From: Aspergillus flavus
Lineage: Eukaryota; Ascomycota; Eurotiomycetes; Eurotiales; Aspergillaceae
NCBI RefSeq assembly: GCF_009017415.1
Contig: NC_092408.1
Coordinates: forward strand, 2,232,001 to 2,296,000
DNA length: 64,000 nt
Direction of reading: 5' to 3'
In this document: piece by piece, positions 55,533 through 64,000 of the stretch
Layout: every line of letters begins with the position of its first letter
Position numbering within the stretch: position 1 is the stretch's first letter
Position numbers and translations under genes: made by a program
The notes under the pieces: model-generated
The model's database searches: none
The model's input: the letters and a program-made list of their open reading frames with translations, nothing else
What the model was told of the DNA's origin: nothing

Positions 55533-58500
55533 CTACACAACTCCTTCTGGCGCAGTGTATACCGACGATATTGACTCTGCGTCAGATTCTCTACCTGGGC
55601 GCTCATTCGAGACCCCTCGAACTAGTTTCACTGCAGGTGACGCTTCCAAGACAGGATCATTAATCATCGACACTGGGGATGCTGTTGAGCGTGGCTGGGA
55701 CCATTCCTCTAAAAGGTGGTACACAGTGCCTGGAGGTAAATCGCTCAACGCTGAGCCTCCAACCGCTGCCGAGTTTACACCATTCTGCAAATGATAGGTC
55801 GAGACCACATTTTGCGGTCTTTCTGCTATATCTTGAAGGTACCGAGTGTGAGGTGTGGCAATGTGCTGCTCTGGCAGAGCCTGCAGGAGGGTGTCAGAGT
55901 CACGGCCGGGCCTCATATCACGGCGCATCTGCTCCGGGGTAGCGGATCGACTTGCGGGCAGGCCTTGTTCCAGTGTCCCGGGCAACTCTTGAATAACTGG
56001 AGCTTGTCCTATGGACGGCCCATACTGATCTCCAGCCAGCCCCGAAGGCCGATTTTGTCCCCTTATCGGCAATGTGCTCAGCGTCACATCACCCATAAAT
56101 GGAGGGATCCTGGGCGGACTGCTCTGGGTCGTTGCCACTGGCCGCCGTCGTGACTCGCTCAACAAGTCCTGTATCTCGTTCTTCTTTTCTTCGGAGATAT
56201 TAGCAGAAGGTGAAAAACCAATCCTTTCCGTCGTAAAGCCCTCACCGGCTCCCTCCATGACCCATCCCGTGGGACTACAGGACAGCAAGAGTCGCAAAAC
56301 ATCTACATGCCCGTAATGTGCTGCATGATGATACGGCTGCCATCCCTGTTCATCCCTTTTTAGGACGGAAGCGCCACGCTGAAGCAGAAGTGTTACAATG
56401 GGCAGGTGACCTCCTATTGCGGCCAAACAAAGAGGAGAATCTTCCTGCAACTTATCGTCGTACGGTAGAGATAGAGGTGAATCCCGATCTAGGAGACATT
56501 GAACTGCAGCTGTGTGCCCATACCGACATGCTGCACAAAGCGCCCGGTCTCCAATGGCATCTCGAGCTATCAAAGATGCGCCTTTATCGCAAAGTAAGTT
56601 AAGCAATGCTATAGATCCGCGAGCTGCGGCGAGATGAATTGGCCTTTGTTGATCCTTCGTTTGCACTTCTATATTGGCGCCCGAGATGAGCAGGAGCTTC
56701 ACAATCCCAGTATAATCAGTTTTAGTGATACAAGCATAGTGAAGCGGAGCAAACCCGGAATGGCACTGCGTTTCCATTGGAGCACGCTTGCGAAGGAGCA
56801 ATTCCACCACGGCAAATTTAGAATTCAGGACAGCCAAGTGCAGAGCTGACCGACCGGCAATGTTGGTCATAGCTAGAATGTCTTTCTTCTGACTCAGAAG
56901 GTCCACAATTTCTGTGTGTCCATTGTAAGAAGCCCAGTGCAACGCTGTCATGGAAGCATCATCGACCTGTCTAGTGGATGCTTTTCTCTTTAGCAGAGCC
57001 TGTGTCACCTGCAACCGGCCCATCGCCGCGGCACAGATAAAGGGCGTCCTGTTATCACTTCCAACCGCATCGATGTTCGCCTTGTGGTTAAGAAGAAGCT
57101 CAACCACGCCTAAGTGACCTTCTTCGCAGGCGTGGTGCAGTGCTGTCATCATCGTTCCATCTCTGGCTTCCAAGTCGGCGCCATTCAAAACCAAAAATTC
57201 AACAACAGCTTCATGGCCCCCCTTTGCGGCAGTATGCAGCGGAGTCATTTGGTTTTCAGCGCGCGTGTTAACCTTAGCTAGACCAGCAATCAAGATGTTT
57301 GCGGCTTCAAGTTGTCCACGTTCTGCTGCAAGCCAGAGCGCAGTTCTGCCCCTAGTATTTAGGGCTTCCGTGTCGCTGCCTTCCAAAAGAAGCAATTTGA
57401 GAACCTCACAGTGACCGCGAGAGGCAGCAAGGTGCAGGGCAGTCGACCCTGACTTATCGGTGACATTCAGCCGAGCGTTTCTTTGAAGGAGCAATTCAAC
57501 GATTTCTTCGTTCCCACAGTGCGATGCCACCAGTAATGCATTTCTTCGAGTATTTACGTGGCAGGCTTCAATATCATGGCAACTTTCTATAAGCCTCTCA
57601 ACATCCGAACGAGAGCCTGACTGGGCTGTCTTGACAATAAGTGGTGCAGCGGCTCCCTCGGGTGTTGTAAGGTCGATGCTGGTATGCATATCTCGTCCAT
57701 TGATCCGCCGTGCTGCCGTTGACCCGCCTGTTAGGGCTCGTATGGGAGCTTGAGCCACCGACTTAGAGCGACCTAGTTGCCGGAATGCTGCACGAATCTT
57801 TTCCCGCTTGGAGCTCGAAGAGCGGCTGATGGGGGAAGAGGACGTGGAGTCTGATTGCCATCTCTGGAATTGTGTTGAATTCGGCTGAACGTTAGAGGGT
57901 CTGAAAGATACACTCTTACTATGGCCATGTCCCGGGCGGATTGTGTCATATGGTAGAACTGGCAGTACAAGACTGCTTGCCCGTGGCATATTTGGTCTGT
58001 TCACCGAACCGCTGCCGTAGCCTTCATCGGTACTCCGGCTTTCGTTGCCATTACTAGCAGTAGATTGTGATTCCGTTCTTGACCATGAACGATGGAGTAC
58101 ACGACGATAAGGGGGAGAGGAAAGTAGTCTTCGATCGAAGTCAAAGATAGTATCTCCGGACGAAGATTGGCGATAACTCAGGCTGGAGCTATCGGCGCGG
58201 GAGGCTGCGTAGCTGCTTGAGGACCGAAGTGTCGCTGTGTCACTGGCAACCTTCTGGATGATTTGACGGTTCTCCGCTTTGCGAAGTAGTTCGACTTGCT
58301 CAGACGTCGATCGACTGCGGTGGGTCAGCCCAAATTTACCGGTCATTAACCTGTAGATCGAATCTCACCATTGACAGGCCTGCACCAAGAGTTGTAGCGC
58401 GAGAACCTGAGCGTGTAACCTGTCCTGATGGGCTCGCATTATGTCCTCATTCCATAAAATTTTTACACGAGTACCTATCCCAAACTGTGTGTCATTGCCC

Positions 58501-58805
58501 CTGGTGAGGGCAGCGACCTGATCGGACAAGACGTCCATGACGGCCCGACAGCCATCCAGCGCAACAAAGAGGCCCTCGTCATATTCATTTTCTTCAGCTG
58601 TGTCGCGAGTATTGTATCTTGCCCACTCATCTAGCTGTGTAATGGCAGACTTGATGGTCACCAACTCTCCAATGAGTGACCGAATTGTGAGATCTGCGTG
58701 GCTGAACTTCTCGCGCAACGTCGCCAACCCCGCAGCGGTCTGTGTGATGACCTGCACTAGCTGAACTGCGCCAGAAATCACGCCAAATATAGAACCTGGA
58801 TCCAT
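55533..58805 (-). CDS. Large ankyrin-repeat protein with fungal N-terminal helical domain
   Basis: Two exons (58805-58369 and 58314-55533, 54-base intron) encode 1072 residues. The N-terminus MDPGSIFGVISGAVQLVQVI and the next 120 residues match the helical N-terminal domain of many fungal STAND and ankyrin proteins. A Ser/Arg-rich linker (about 150-365) follows. About 14 ankyrin repeats (about 370-840) come next, for example STALHLAASRGHCEVLKLLL and MTPLHTAAKGGHEAVVEFLV. A disordered C-terminal part (about 850-1072) follows. No NACHT or other effector domain is present, so it is likely a scaffold; this is inference. The frame stays open 33 codons upstream to a GTG at 58904 with no ATG, so an extra 5' exon is possible. 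The function is unknown. Confidence 0.87.
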
Positions 58806-59542
58806 AGGAACGTAATCCGTTTCCTCTCCAACGAAAGTATCATTAGATGATATGAAGGAAAGAGGAGTGTCGTGACAGGTCGTGGGTGTTTCCGTGGCAG
58901 ACACGTTGACACCCTAAGAAGCACTAAGAGGAAAAGGCGATGGATAGCATGCAGATCACATCTACCCTAGGGAGAGAAGACTATCCTTAGAGCAAGGAGA
59001 AGAGAAAAAGCATGACTTGTATCGATGCTGACAGTGAAAAGCGTCCCCAAATCCACAGCTGCGGCGTTGACGGGTCGAACCCCAAACCCAAAGCATTATC
59101 GAAGAATCGGCTTTAGGAAAATTTATAGGTAAAGGAATGTTAATTAACTACAGCGGAGAAGATATGTAGGCTGACAAGACATGGGGTCCAGCTCGATCGT
59201 CCGAAACACAGCCACCAAGCCAGTCGCACAGGCAGTGCATCTTCATATTTTACAGCCACCTCCATAGTCGAGATTGAACCAATAATAACAATACTAATAA
59301 TAATGACGATGATGAGAGTCACTCAGTATATAGAGACATTATTCGAAATACACAACAAAACCGCTCTTTTGTACATGAATAACCATCCCAAACCGTCTAC
59401 CGCACCTGGCAACTAGAAAATAAATCCGCGGTAGGGGACAAAAAAGAGGAAAATTCTATCCATGCAGGAAAGGGGATCACAATGCTCGGGTATAAGATCA
59501 TTTGAGGTTGAGAAATGTCCAGCGACTTCGACAGTAAACTGT
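58806..59542. other. Intergenic: ankyrin-gene promoter and lysF 3' flank
   Basis: Both genes are read leftwards. A short trinucleotide run (AAT/GAT type) lies at 59280-59312. A GGGTCGAACCCC word at 59075 looks like a tRNA T-arm, but no tRNA can be folded around it. No gene is seen. Confidence 0.5.
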
Positions 59543-61870
59543 TTAGGCCCCGATCTCGTTCTTGACCCATTTCTCCAGCCCTCCCTTGGCAATGATTTCT
59601 TGCACATTGGGAGGGAGTTCACCCACCTGGTGTGTCCACTTGGGACCATTCTCTCCCTCCTGGACCTCAATACGGCTTCTTCGGACGTCCCAGGTTAGGG
59701 TCCAGCCAGTGCGGCGTGTGAGGGATTTGTCACTTCCTTCTCCGGAGAAGCTCTCACGAAGACGGTTGATGAGACGGGGAACCTCCAGACCCATCAGGGC
59801 ATTGTTAATACTGTTGCGAGAGAAGATATTGCCAAAGCTTCCCGACACAACGAGCGGGATCTTCTTTGCCAGAATGGCGGTCGCTGCCTGCTCTCTGGAG
59901 CTTCCACAGCCAAAGTTGAAACCAGTGACTAGAATGTCACCTTCTTTGGCGATCGACGAGAACTGAACATCGTAGTTGGACATGCAGACCTGAGCCATTG
60001 TCTCTTGGGAAACATCATCTTGGTAGGTATATTTGCCAGGATAGATACCATCGGTGTTGATGTTGTCTGCATCGCAGAAAACAATTTCACCCGAGACACG
60101 CTCTGGAAATCCAGGGTATACCTCCGTCAGAGAATCACCGGATGACTCCTCACTCTCTTCTGGAGCAAACTGCTTCTCACCATCGGCAACCAGATTATCA
60201 ATCTGGCCGATCAATTTCTCCAAGGCTTGTTCGGCGGTAAGCATGCGATCCTCCTCCCGAATTCCGTCTCCTTCTCCACGCACAACTTCAGTCAAACCTT
60301 CCGGCGCCTGGTACCAGCCGGGCCCGCTGAGCTTTCCGGTCAAGGCGCTAGCGGCAACGACTTCGGGGCTACCAAGGTATGCTTTCGCATCGGTGCTACC
60401 CATACGGCCTTTGAAATTACGATTCGAGGCGCTGATTCCTACTTCTCCAGCCTCTAAGAGACCGGTCCCCAGCCCGATACATTGTGCGCATCCCGGCAGT
60501 AGTGGCGTAGCTCCGGCATCTAGTAAGGCCTGCCAATCACCGGCTTCTTCTGCAGCTAATTGCTCAGGGATAGATGCAGCTGCAACATAGAACTCAACAC
60601 CATCGGCAATCTTGGGGACTTTGCCACCATTCTTTTCCGCAGCTTCCTTGAAGACTCTAGCAGCTGCAGCGATATCTGAAGCCCTGGAGTTGGTGCATGA
60701 AACGAGGTATGCCTTGTTAACTTTGATATTCTGGGCCTCGAGGTCCTTGAGAGGCGTGGCAACCTTCACCGAGTTTGGACCGGAAACGTAAGGGGAAAGT
60801 GTAGAAAGATCCAGGAAAAGTTCCTTAGCATATTTGGCGCCCTTGTCAGCAGTCAGAGGATTGGCAAACAGCTGCTCGAGGAGCGGGTGTGTGAAATGCT
60901 GGGGGGCTAGGGTCTTGAAGGGACCCTCCGCAAGCCCCATGGCTGCTGTTGTAGCCTTGCCTTTCAGCCATCCTTTCAATACATTGTCAATTGGGAACAG
61001 TCCAGACAAGGCACCCCATTCTGTCGTCATGTTGGCGATCGTTAACCGGGCATCTACCGATAGACTGCGCATAGTCTCCTCGGGGCCAGTAAATTCGATT
61101 GCATGGTTCAAAACATCGTCCTTATCGAACAATCCGCAAAGAGCGACGATCACATCCTTGCCGGTCACACCCGGTGGTAATACACCGGTTAAAGTGACCT
61201 TTGCAACCGGCGGGATCTGCCACCATGTCTTCCCAGTGGCCCAGATGCTAGCACCGTCCGTTCTCACTATTGGCGTACCCAAGCAGCCGACGCCACCGTA
61301 CATGTTACTATGGCTATCGGAAGCGACCACAAGAGTACCGGGCCAAGCATAGCCTTCTTCGACCATGACTTGATGCCCAATACCTCTTCCGGCCGGATAA
61401 AACTCAACCCCCTGGTGCTTGGCAAAGTCTTCGATCTGACGATACTTCTGGAGATTCTTCTCCGACTTGTTCTGTACATCGTGGTCGAGCGTCATCACAA
61501 TCTGCTTCGGATCATGTAGTTTCGTTGCACCAATAGACATGAATTTCAATGCAACAGGCCACGAATTGTCGTGAGTCATACACCGGTGAGGCGAGATAGT
61601 GACATAATCGCCGGATTTGACGAACTTATCCTTGGCCAAACCAACGGAGTATTTCTGAACGATCTTCTCTGTGAGTGTCTGCGGAACAGCTCTCGACGCC
61701 TGAAGGGAGGAGTAGACCGCAGCTGATGAGGGATCCTCCAATTGCGACTGGAAAATATCTTGGAAGTAGAACCTAGTGGAGGCGAACGCACGTCGTTGAG
61801 GAGTGCTCGGCACGCGCAGGAATGCCCAGCGCCTGCCAGGGCCACCGGATGGCATCAATCGAGACTGCAT
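59543..61870 (-). CDS. lysF: Homoaconitase, mitochondrial (lysine biosynthesis)
   Basis: This single-exon gene encodes 775 residues. It is an aconitase-family [4Fe-4S] hydro-lyase of the alpha-aminoadipate pathway, converting homocitrate-derived homoaconitate to homoisocitrate. The N-terminal 35 residues are Arg/Ser-rich, as for mitochondrial import. Cluster cysteines are visible as C392 ([10 protein letters not shown]) and C461/C464 ([13 protein letters not shown]). Other family marks are [28 protein letters not shown] and, in the swivel domain, [16 protein letters not shown]. The size and layout match Aspergillus LysF. TGAGTCA lies 189 bases upstream of the ATG and suggests CpcA control. 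The CYC2-like gene lies upstream on the same strand. Confidence 0.96.
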   Translation of the reverse strand: MQSRLMPSGGPGRRWAFLRVPSTPQRRAFASTRFYFQDIFQSQLEDPSSAAVYSSLQASRAVPQTLTEKIVQKYSVGLAKDKFVKSGDYVTISPHRCMTHDNSWPVALKFMSIGATKLHDPKQIVMTLDHDVQNKSEKNLQKYRQIEDFAKHQGVEFYPAGRGIGHQVMVEEGYAWPGTLVVASDSHSNMYGGVGCLGTPIVRTDGASIWATGKTWWQIPPVAKVTLTGVLPPGVTGKDVIVALCGLFDKDDVLNHAIEFTGPEETMRSLSVDARLTIANMTTEWGALSGLFPIDNVLKGWLKGKATTAAMGLAEGPFKTLAPQHFTHPLLEQLFANPLTADKGAKYAKELFLDLSTLSPYVSGPNSVKVATPLKDLEAQNIKVNKAYLVSCTNSRASDIAAAARVFKEAAEKNGGKVPKIADGVEFYVAAASIPEQLAAEEAGDWQALLDAGATPLLPGCAQCIGLGTGLLEAGEVGISASNRNFKGRMGSTDAKAYLGSPEVVAASALTGKLSGPGWYQAPEGLTEVVRGEGDGIREEDRMLTAEQALEKLIGQIDNLVADGEKQFAPEESEESSGDSLTEVYPGFPERVSGEIVFCDADNINTDGIYPGKYTYQDDVSQETMAQVCMSNYDVQFSSIAKEGDILVTGFNFGCGSSREQAATAILAKKIPLVVSGSFGNIFSRNSINNALMGLEVPRLINRLRESFSGEGSDKSLTRRTGWTLTWDVRRSRIEVQEGENGPKWTHQVGELPPNVQEIIAKGGLEKWVKNEIGA

Positions 61871-62206
61871 GGGATCAGCTAGACAACTAAGACTATACGG
61901 TAGAAAGGACCTACAGCCATTCTTGCCAGGAGACGTTCAAGCGTTGACCTTTCTTGCGAGAAAGTCTGGCGAATGAGAAGAAGCGCATTATTTCTCATTC
62001 TGGGGAAGCCGCCGGGAAAAGCGGCTAGTGCGCCAAGACTCTCCGCGATCGGAGGTCATGAGTCAAAAGTTTTCGACAACTAGGTAATCATTCTATATCT
62101 ACTCCGTCCTTCTATACAAGTACAATACAAAATATAATACAAAAGAAGGATATCTAGCTTTTCCCTTTCTCTTTTACAACCACTTGACCGTCTGGGAAGG
62201 TCGTGG
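61871..62206. promoter_or_regulatory. Promoter region of lysF and 3' flank of the CYC2-like gene
   Basis: This 336-base stretch between tandem leftward genes contains TGAGTCA at 62059-62065. It has a near copy of the dispersed word (TACTCCGTC at 62100) but not an exact one. Confidence 0.5.
62059..62065. promoter_or_regulatory. TGAGTCA, possible CpcA/Gcn4 site upstream of lysF
   Basis: Exact TGASTCA match 189 bases upstream of the lysF start. Lysine biosynthesis is under cross-pathway control in fungi, which makes the site plausible. Confidence 0.45.
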
Positions 62207-63346
62207 TCAGAGTTTCCACACAGCCCAATCCTTCAGGTCAAGTTCCTTGATGATCCCTTGAAGCGGTCCTTGAAGCTCCATACCTTGCGCCCAGAGCTTT
62301 GGTCCAGCCATGTAGCTAATGAAGCCTTCCGGTCCCGAGACTAAGATCATCTTGCGTTTCTGAGATCCCTCAACCGGGGTAGCCGAGTCCGCAACGTCTA
62401 ATATAGCTTTCTTCCCAATGAATGTGTTTTCCTCGTCAACAAAATAGTCCACCGTGATCTGTCCCGGATACTGAGACTTGAGAGCCTCGAGCTCTCTGAC
62501 AATGAGAGAAGGGAAAGGAGCAGTACTCTTCACGGGGTCAGCCGGAGATGGGTCGGCTGGTGGTGACTTTAAGAAGCCGGAGAACCAGGACGCTCGCGAT
62601 CTAGACGTCATGATATTATCATTTGTTCCACCAACACAGTCGTCTCGTCTCCTATTTGCCCAAAGGATGTGTATCCTCGGTTTATGTGTTCCGTCCGTGC
62701 GGCGAAGGAGCGTATGTCCTGCCTGTAAGGCAGGAGCGATACCAGTTCCACCAGCAATAAAGAGAATTTGCTGGGTATCTACAGGGATCTCGCACTCAAT
62801 TTGTGGACCTCGCATCTCTATGCGAGTTCCCATGTCCAGACCATGCAAATACCGTGACATTTCGCCGAAAGGGTCCCTACGAATGAAGAACCGTAGCGAC
62901 TCATCCTCTTCGACCGACGTAGGAGGGAGAGGTGTATAGTCTCTTCCAATCTGTAGCTGCGGCTGTTTGAACATCACACTCCAGACCCCCGTCTTCCATG
63001 CTTCGTCATAGACCTGACAATTATCACTGGCCGGCTTGGGCGCTTTGAGAGTAAAAATACTACCAGTCGACGACACCGGCTCCTTTGAAACTAGGTAATA
63101 GGGTGTAAATGTGATGGGGTTCAGCGTCGTGGATTTCGATTCTTCTCGGGACTTGATATAAGCACCAACTCCAGCTGCTGCGATAGTCACAATAGCGACT
63201 CGAAGCCAAGGGCATTGTTCCGACGGCGACGATGCAGGGGAAGAGGAAGAGAAGGCATGGCGTCTCCGTATCCGACCAACCGACCTATAGAGGGGAAACG
63301 GTGAACTGAATAAAGATAAGGTCCGAGCCGATGTTCTAGGCTTCAT
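62207..63346 (-). CDS. CYC2: Cyc2-like mitochondrial FAD/NAD(P)H oxidoreductase (ferredoxin-reductase fold)
   Basis: This single-exon gene encodes 379 residues. The N-terminus MKPRTSARTLSLFSSPF is an Arg/Ser-rich presequence, followed by a short membrane-spanning segment (LRVAIVTIAAAGVGAYI). The FAD-binding region has GRDYTPLPP and a glycine-rich region (GEMSRYLHGLDMGTRIEM). The NAD-binding motif is FIAGGTGIAPALQAGHTLL, and near the end GPEGFISYMAGP closes the reductase fold. Yeast Cyc2 is a flavoprotein on the mitochondrial inner membrane that supports haem attachment to cytochromes c. The fold and location match, but a more general cytochrome-b5-reductase-like role cannot be excluded. It is divergent from the partial gene at the right edge. 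Confidence 0.82.
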   Translation of the reverse strand: MKPRTSARTLSLFSSPFPLYRSVGRIRRRHAFSSSSPASSPSEQCPWLRVAIVTIAAAGVGAYIKSREESKSTTLNPITFTPYYLVSKEPVSSTGSIFTLKAPKPASDNCQVYDEAWKTGVWSVMFKQPQLQIGRDYTPLPPTSVEEDESLRFFIRRDPFGEMSRYLHGLDMGTRIEMRGPQIECEIPVDTQQILFIAGGTGIAPALQAGHTLLRRTDGTHKPRIHILWANRRRDDCVGGTNDNIMTSRSRASWFSGFLKSPPADPSPADPVKSTAPFPSLIVRELEALKSQYPGQITVDYFVDEENTFIGKKAILDVADSATPVEGSQKRKMILVSGPEGFISYMAGPKLWAQGMELQGPLQGIIKELDLKDWAVWKL

Positions 63347-63696
63347 GAGATCGTTGGGGGGGGGAAGGACGGGTTATCTTCATATGTTCACTCAGTACTC
63401 CGTAATTGCGGAAAAGATCTGGGGGCACAAGAACGCTAGACCTGATTTGGTAGAACGACGATCACTGCATTTCTTCTACAGCATTGGAGCTGGTCTTTTT
63501 CTCTCCCTGTTTCTTTCAGCCAAAAGACGAGAATATCTTGCGGTTACTTCTGTCTTCATACAGAGGGGCTTACAAATAAGCAAGGAAAGCTCGTCTTTCT
63601 TTCTCTATTCGTTGTCGCAGCTAACCTGGCATGGATTGTTTTCATTGAACTCCCGCTCCTCTTATTACTCTCAAGCCCGGACTCCTTTAAACCACA
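63347..63696. promoter_or_regulatory. Divergent promoter between the CYC2-like gene and the right-edge gene
   Basis: This 350-base stretch contains TACTCCGTA at 63396-63404. The open frame 63345-63731 covers it but has no family similarity and overlaps the start of a better gene. Confidence 0.5.
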
Positions 63697-64000
63697 ATGG
63701 TGTTTTTGAACTCCGAAAGCAGGTCAGCTAATAGCCATGCGCCTCGCGATTCTCTAGAGCTCGCCTCTCTCGCCTCCTCCTCGCCCGAATTGGACGCAAG
63801 GTCTTCCAGCTCCTCCCCCTCCGGTATTTCGTCCTCCCGAAAGCTCTCCCTCGAAGATGAGGATCCTCTCTCGAATTCCCATGTACACTCAAACCTCAAC
63901 TCTGGAGGGCCTAGATCTGCCCGTTCTTACTCGGTATCTTCTGCGTTCGATTTCGGGAGAACATTATTTCCCCTGTCGCAGACGGCGGGGGGTTATGCTC
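63697..64000 (+). CDS. 5' part of an unidentified protein with a serine-rich N-terminus (cut by window edge)
   Basis: The frame opens at ATG 63697 and stays open to the edge (101 codons). It starts MVFLNSESRSANSHAPRDSL and is very rich in Ser, with acidic patches (SLEDEDPLS), then SARSYSVSSAFDFGRTLFPL. This looks like the disordered cytosolic N-terminus of a larger protein. The sequence reminds me of N-termini of some fungal amino-acid transporters, but nothing visible proves it. An overlapping open frame (63345-63731) is in a different phase and lacks support. I chose this ATG because the downstream coding bias is good and the Ser-rich pattern is coherent. Confidence 0.55.
   Translation, partial: MVFLNSESRSANSHAPRDSLELASLASSSPELDARSSSSSPSGISSSRKLSLEDEDPLSNSHVHSNLNSGGPRSARSYSVSSAFDFGRTLFPLSQTAGGYA

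Noticed and set aside
59070..59110. GGGTCGAACCCC resembling a tRNA T-arm
   Set aside because: The T-stem does not pair with the right spacing, and no anticodon or D-arm can be placed.
63345..63731. 128-codon plus-strand frame across the CYC2/right-edge promoter
   Set aside because: It overlaps the start of the Ser-rich right-edge gene in another phase, shows no family similarity, and covers promoter-like DNA.

Overview
The window is nuclear DNA of a filamentous ascomycete and almost certainly an Aspergillus-type Eurotiales genome. The evidence is 24 gene models in 64 kb, on both strands, cut by introns of mostly 50-100 bases with GTRNGT donors and YAG acceptors. Several genes match well-known Aspergillus loci: pabaA, aciA, sepA, lysF and hypA/TRS120. 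Two genes are cut by the window edges. I saw no rRNA, tRNA, transposon, virus or secondary-metabolite cluster. This is mostly ordinary core genome, and the less explained material lies in a few intergenic stretches and orphan genes. Splice sites were read by eye from frame continuity, splice signals and family alignment, so exon borders are inferences unless RNA data confirm them.

Layout, left to right. 1-6.6 kb: a probable SLD7 replication factor (partial, -), VPS55 (-), proteasome alpha-6 PRE5 (+), a LOG-family nucleotide phosphoribohydrolase (-) and Mediator subunit MED6 (-). 7-16 kb: PABA synthase pabaA (-) and a 1740-residue HSP90-like-ATPase (DUF3684, sacsin-like) protein (-) that ends in an HExxH motif. 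16-28 kb: TRAPPII subunit TRS120/hypA (+), a short-chain dehydrogenase (-), VPS45 (-) and the MBOAT acyltransferase ALE1 (+). 28-36 kb: a serine-rich protein with a two-helix membrane tail (-), the CAAX protease RCE1 (+) and the ferredoxin-like AIM32 (+). 37-46 kb: mitochondrial leucyl-tRNA synthetase NAM2 (+), formate dehydrogenase aciA (+) and a small membrane protein (-). 46-55 kb: formin sepA (+), mitochondrial tRNA-modifying GTPase MSS1 (+) and a candidate 67-residue gene (-). 55-64 kb: a large ankyrin protein (-), homoaconitase lysF (-), a CYC2-like flavoprotein (-) and the start of an unidentified gene (+).

How the genes relate. Three genes serve endosome/Golgi traffic (VPS55, TRS120, VPS45). 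Five have mitochondrial roles (NAM2, MSS1, AIM32, lysF, CYC2-like). sepA and TRS120/hypA both support polar hyphal growth. pabaA, lysF and NAM2 each have a TGASTCA word (the CpcA/Gcn4 site) 190-290 bases upstream of the ATG, which fits cross-pathway amino-acid control, although about eight such words are expected by chance in 64 kb.

The most unusual signals outside ordinary genes are these: a 9-base word, TACGGAGTA/TACTCCGTA, present at least ten times and only between genes; a GTAC-dense stretch and paired AGGGG/CCCCT palindromes in the 2.2 kb between NAM2 and aciA; and an intron directly after the aciA start codon.
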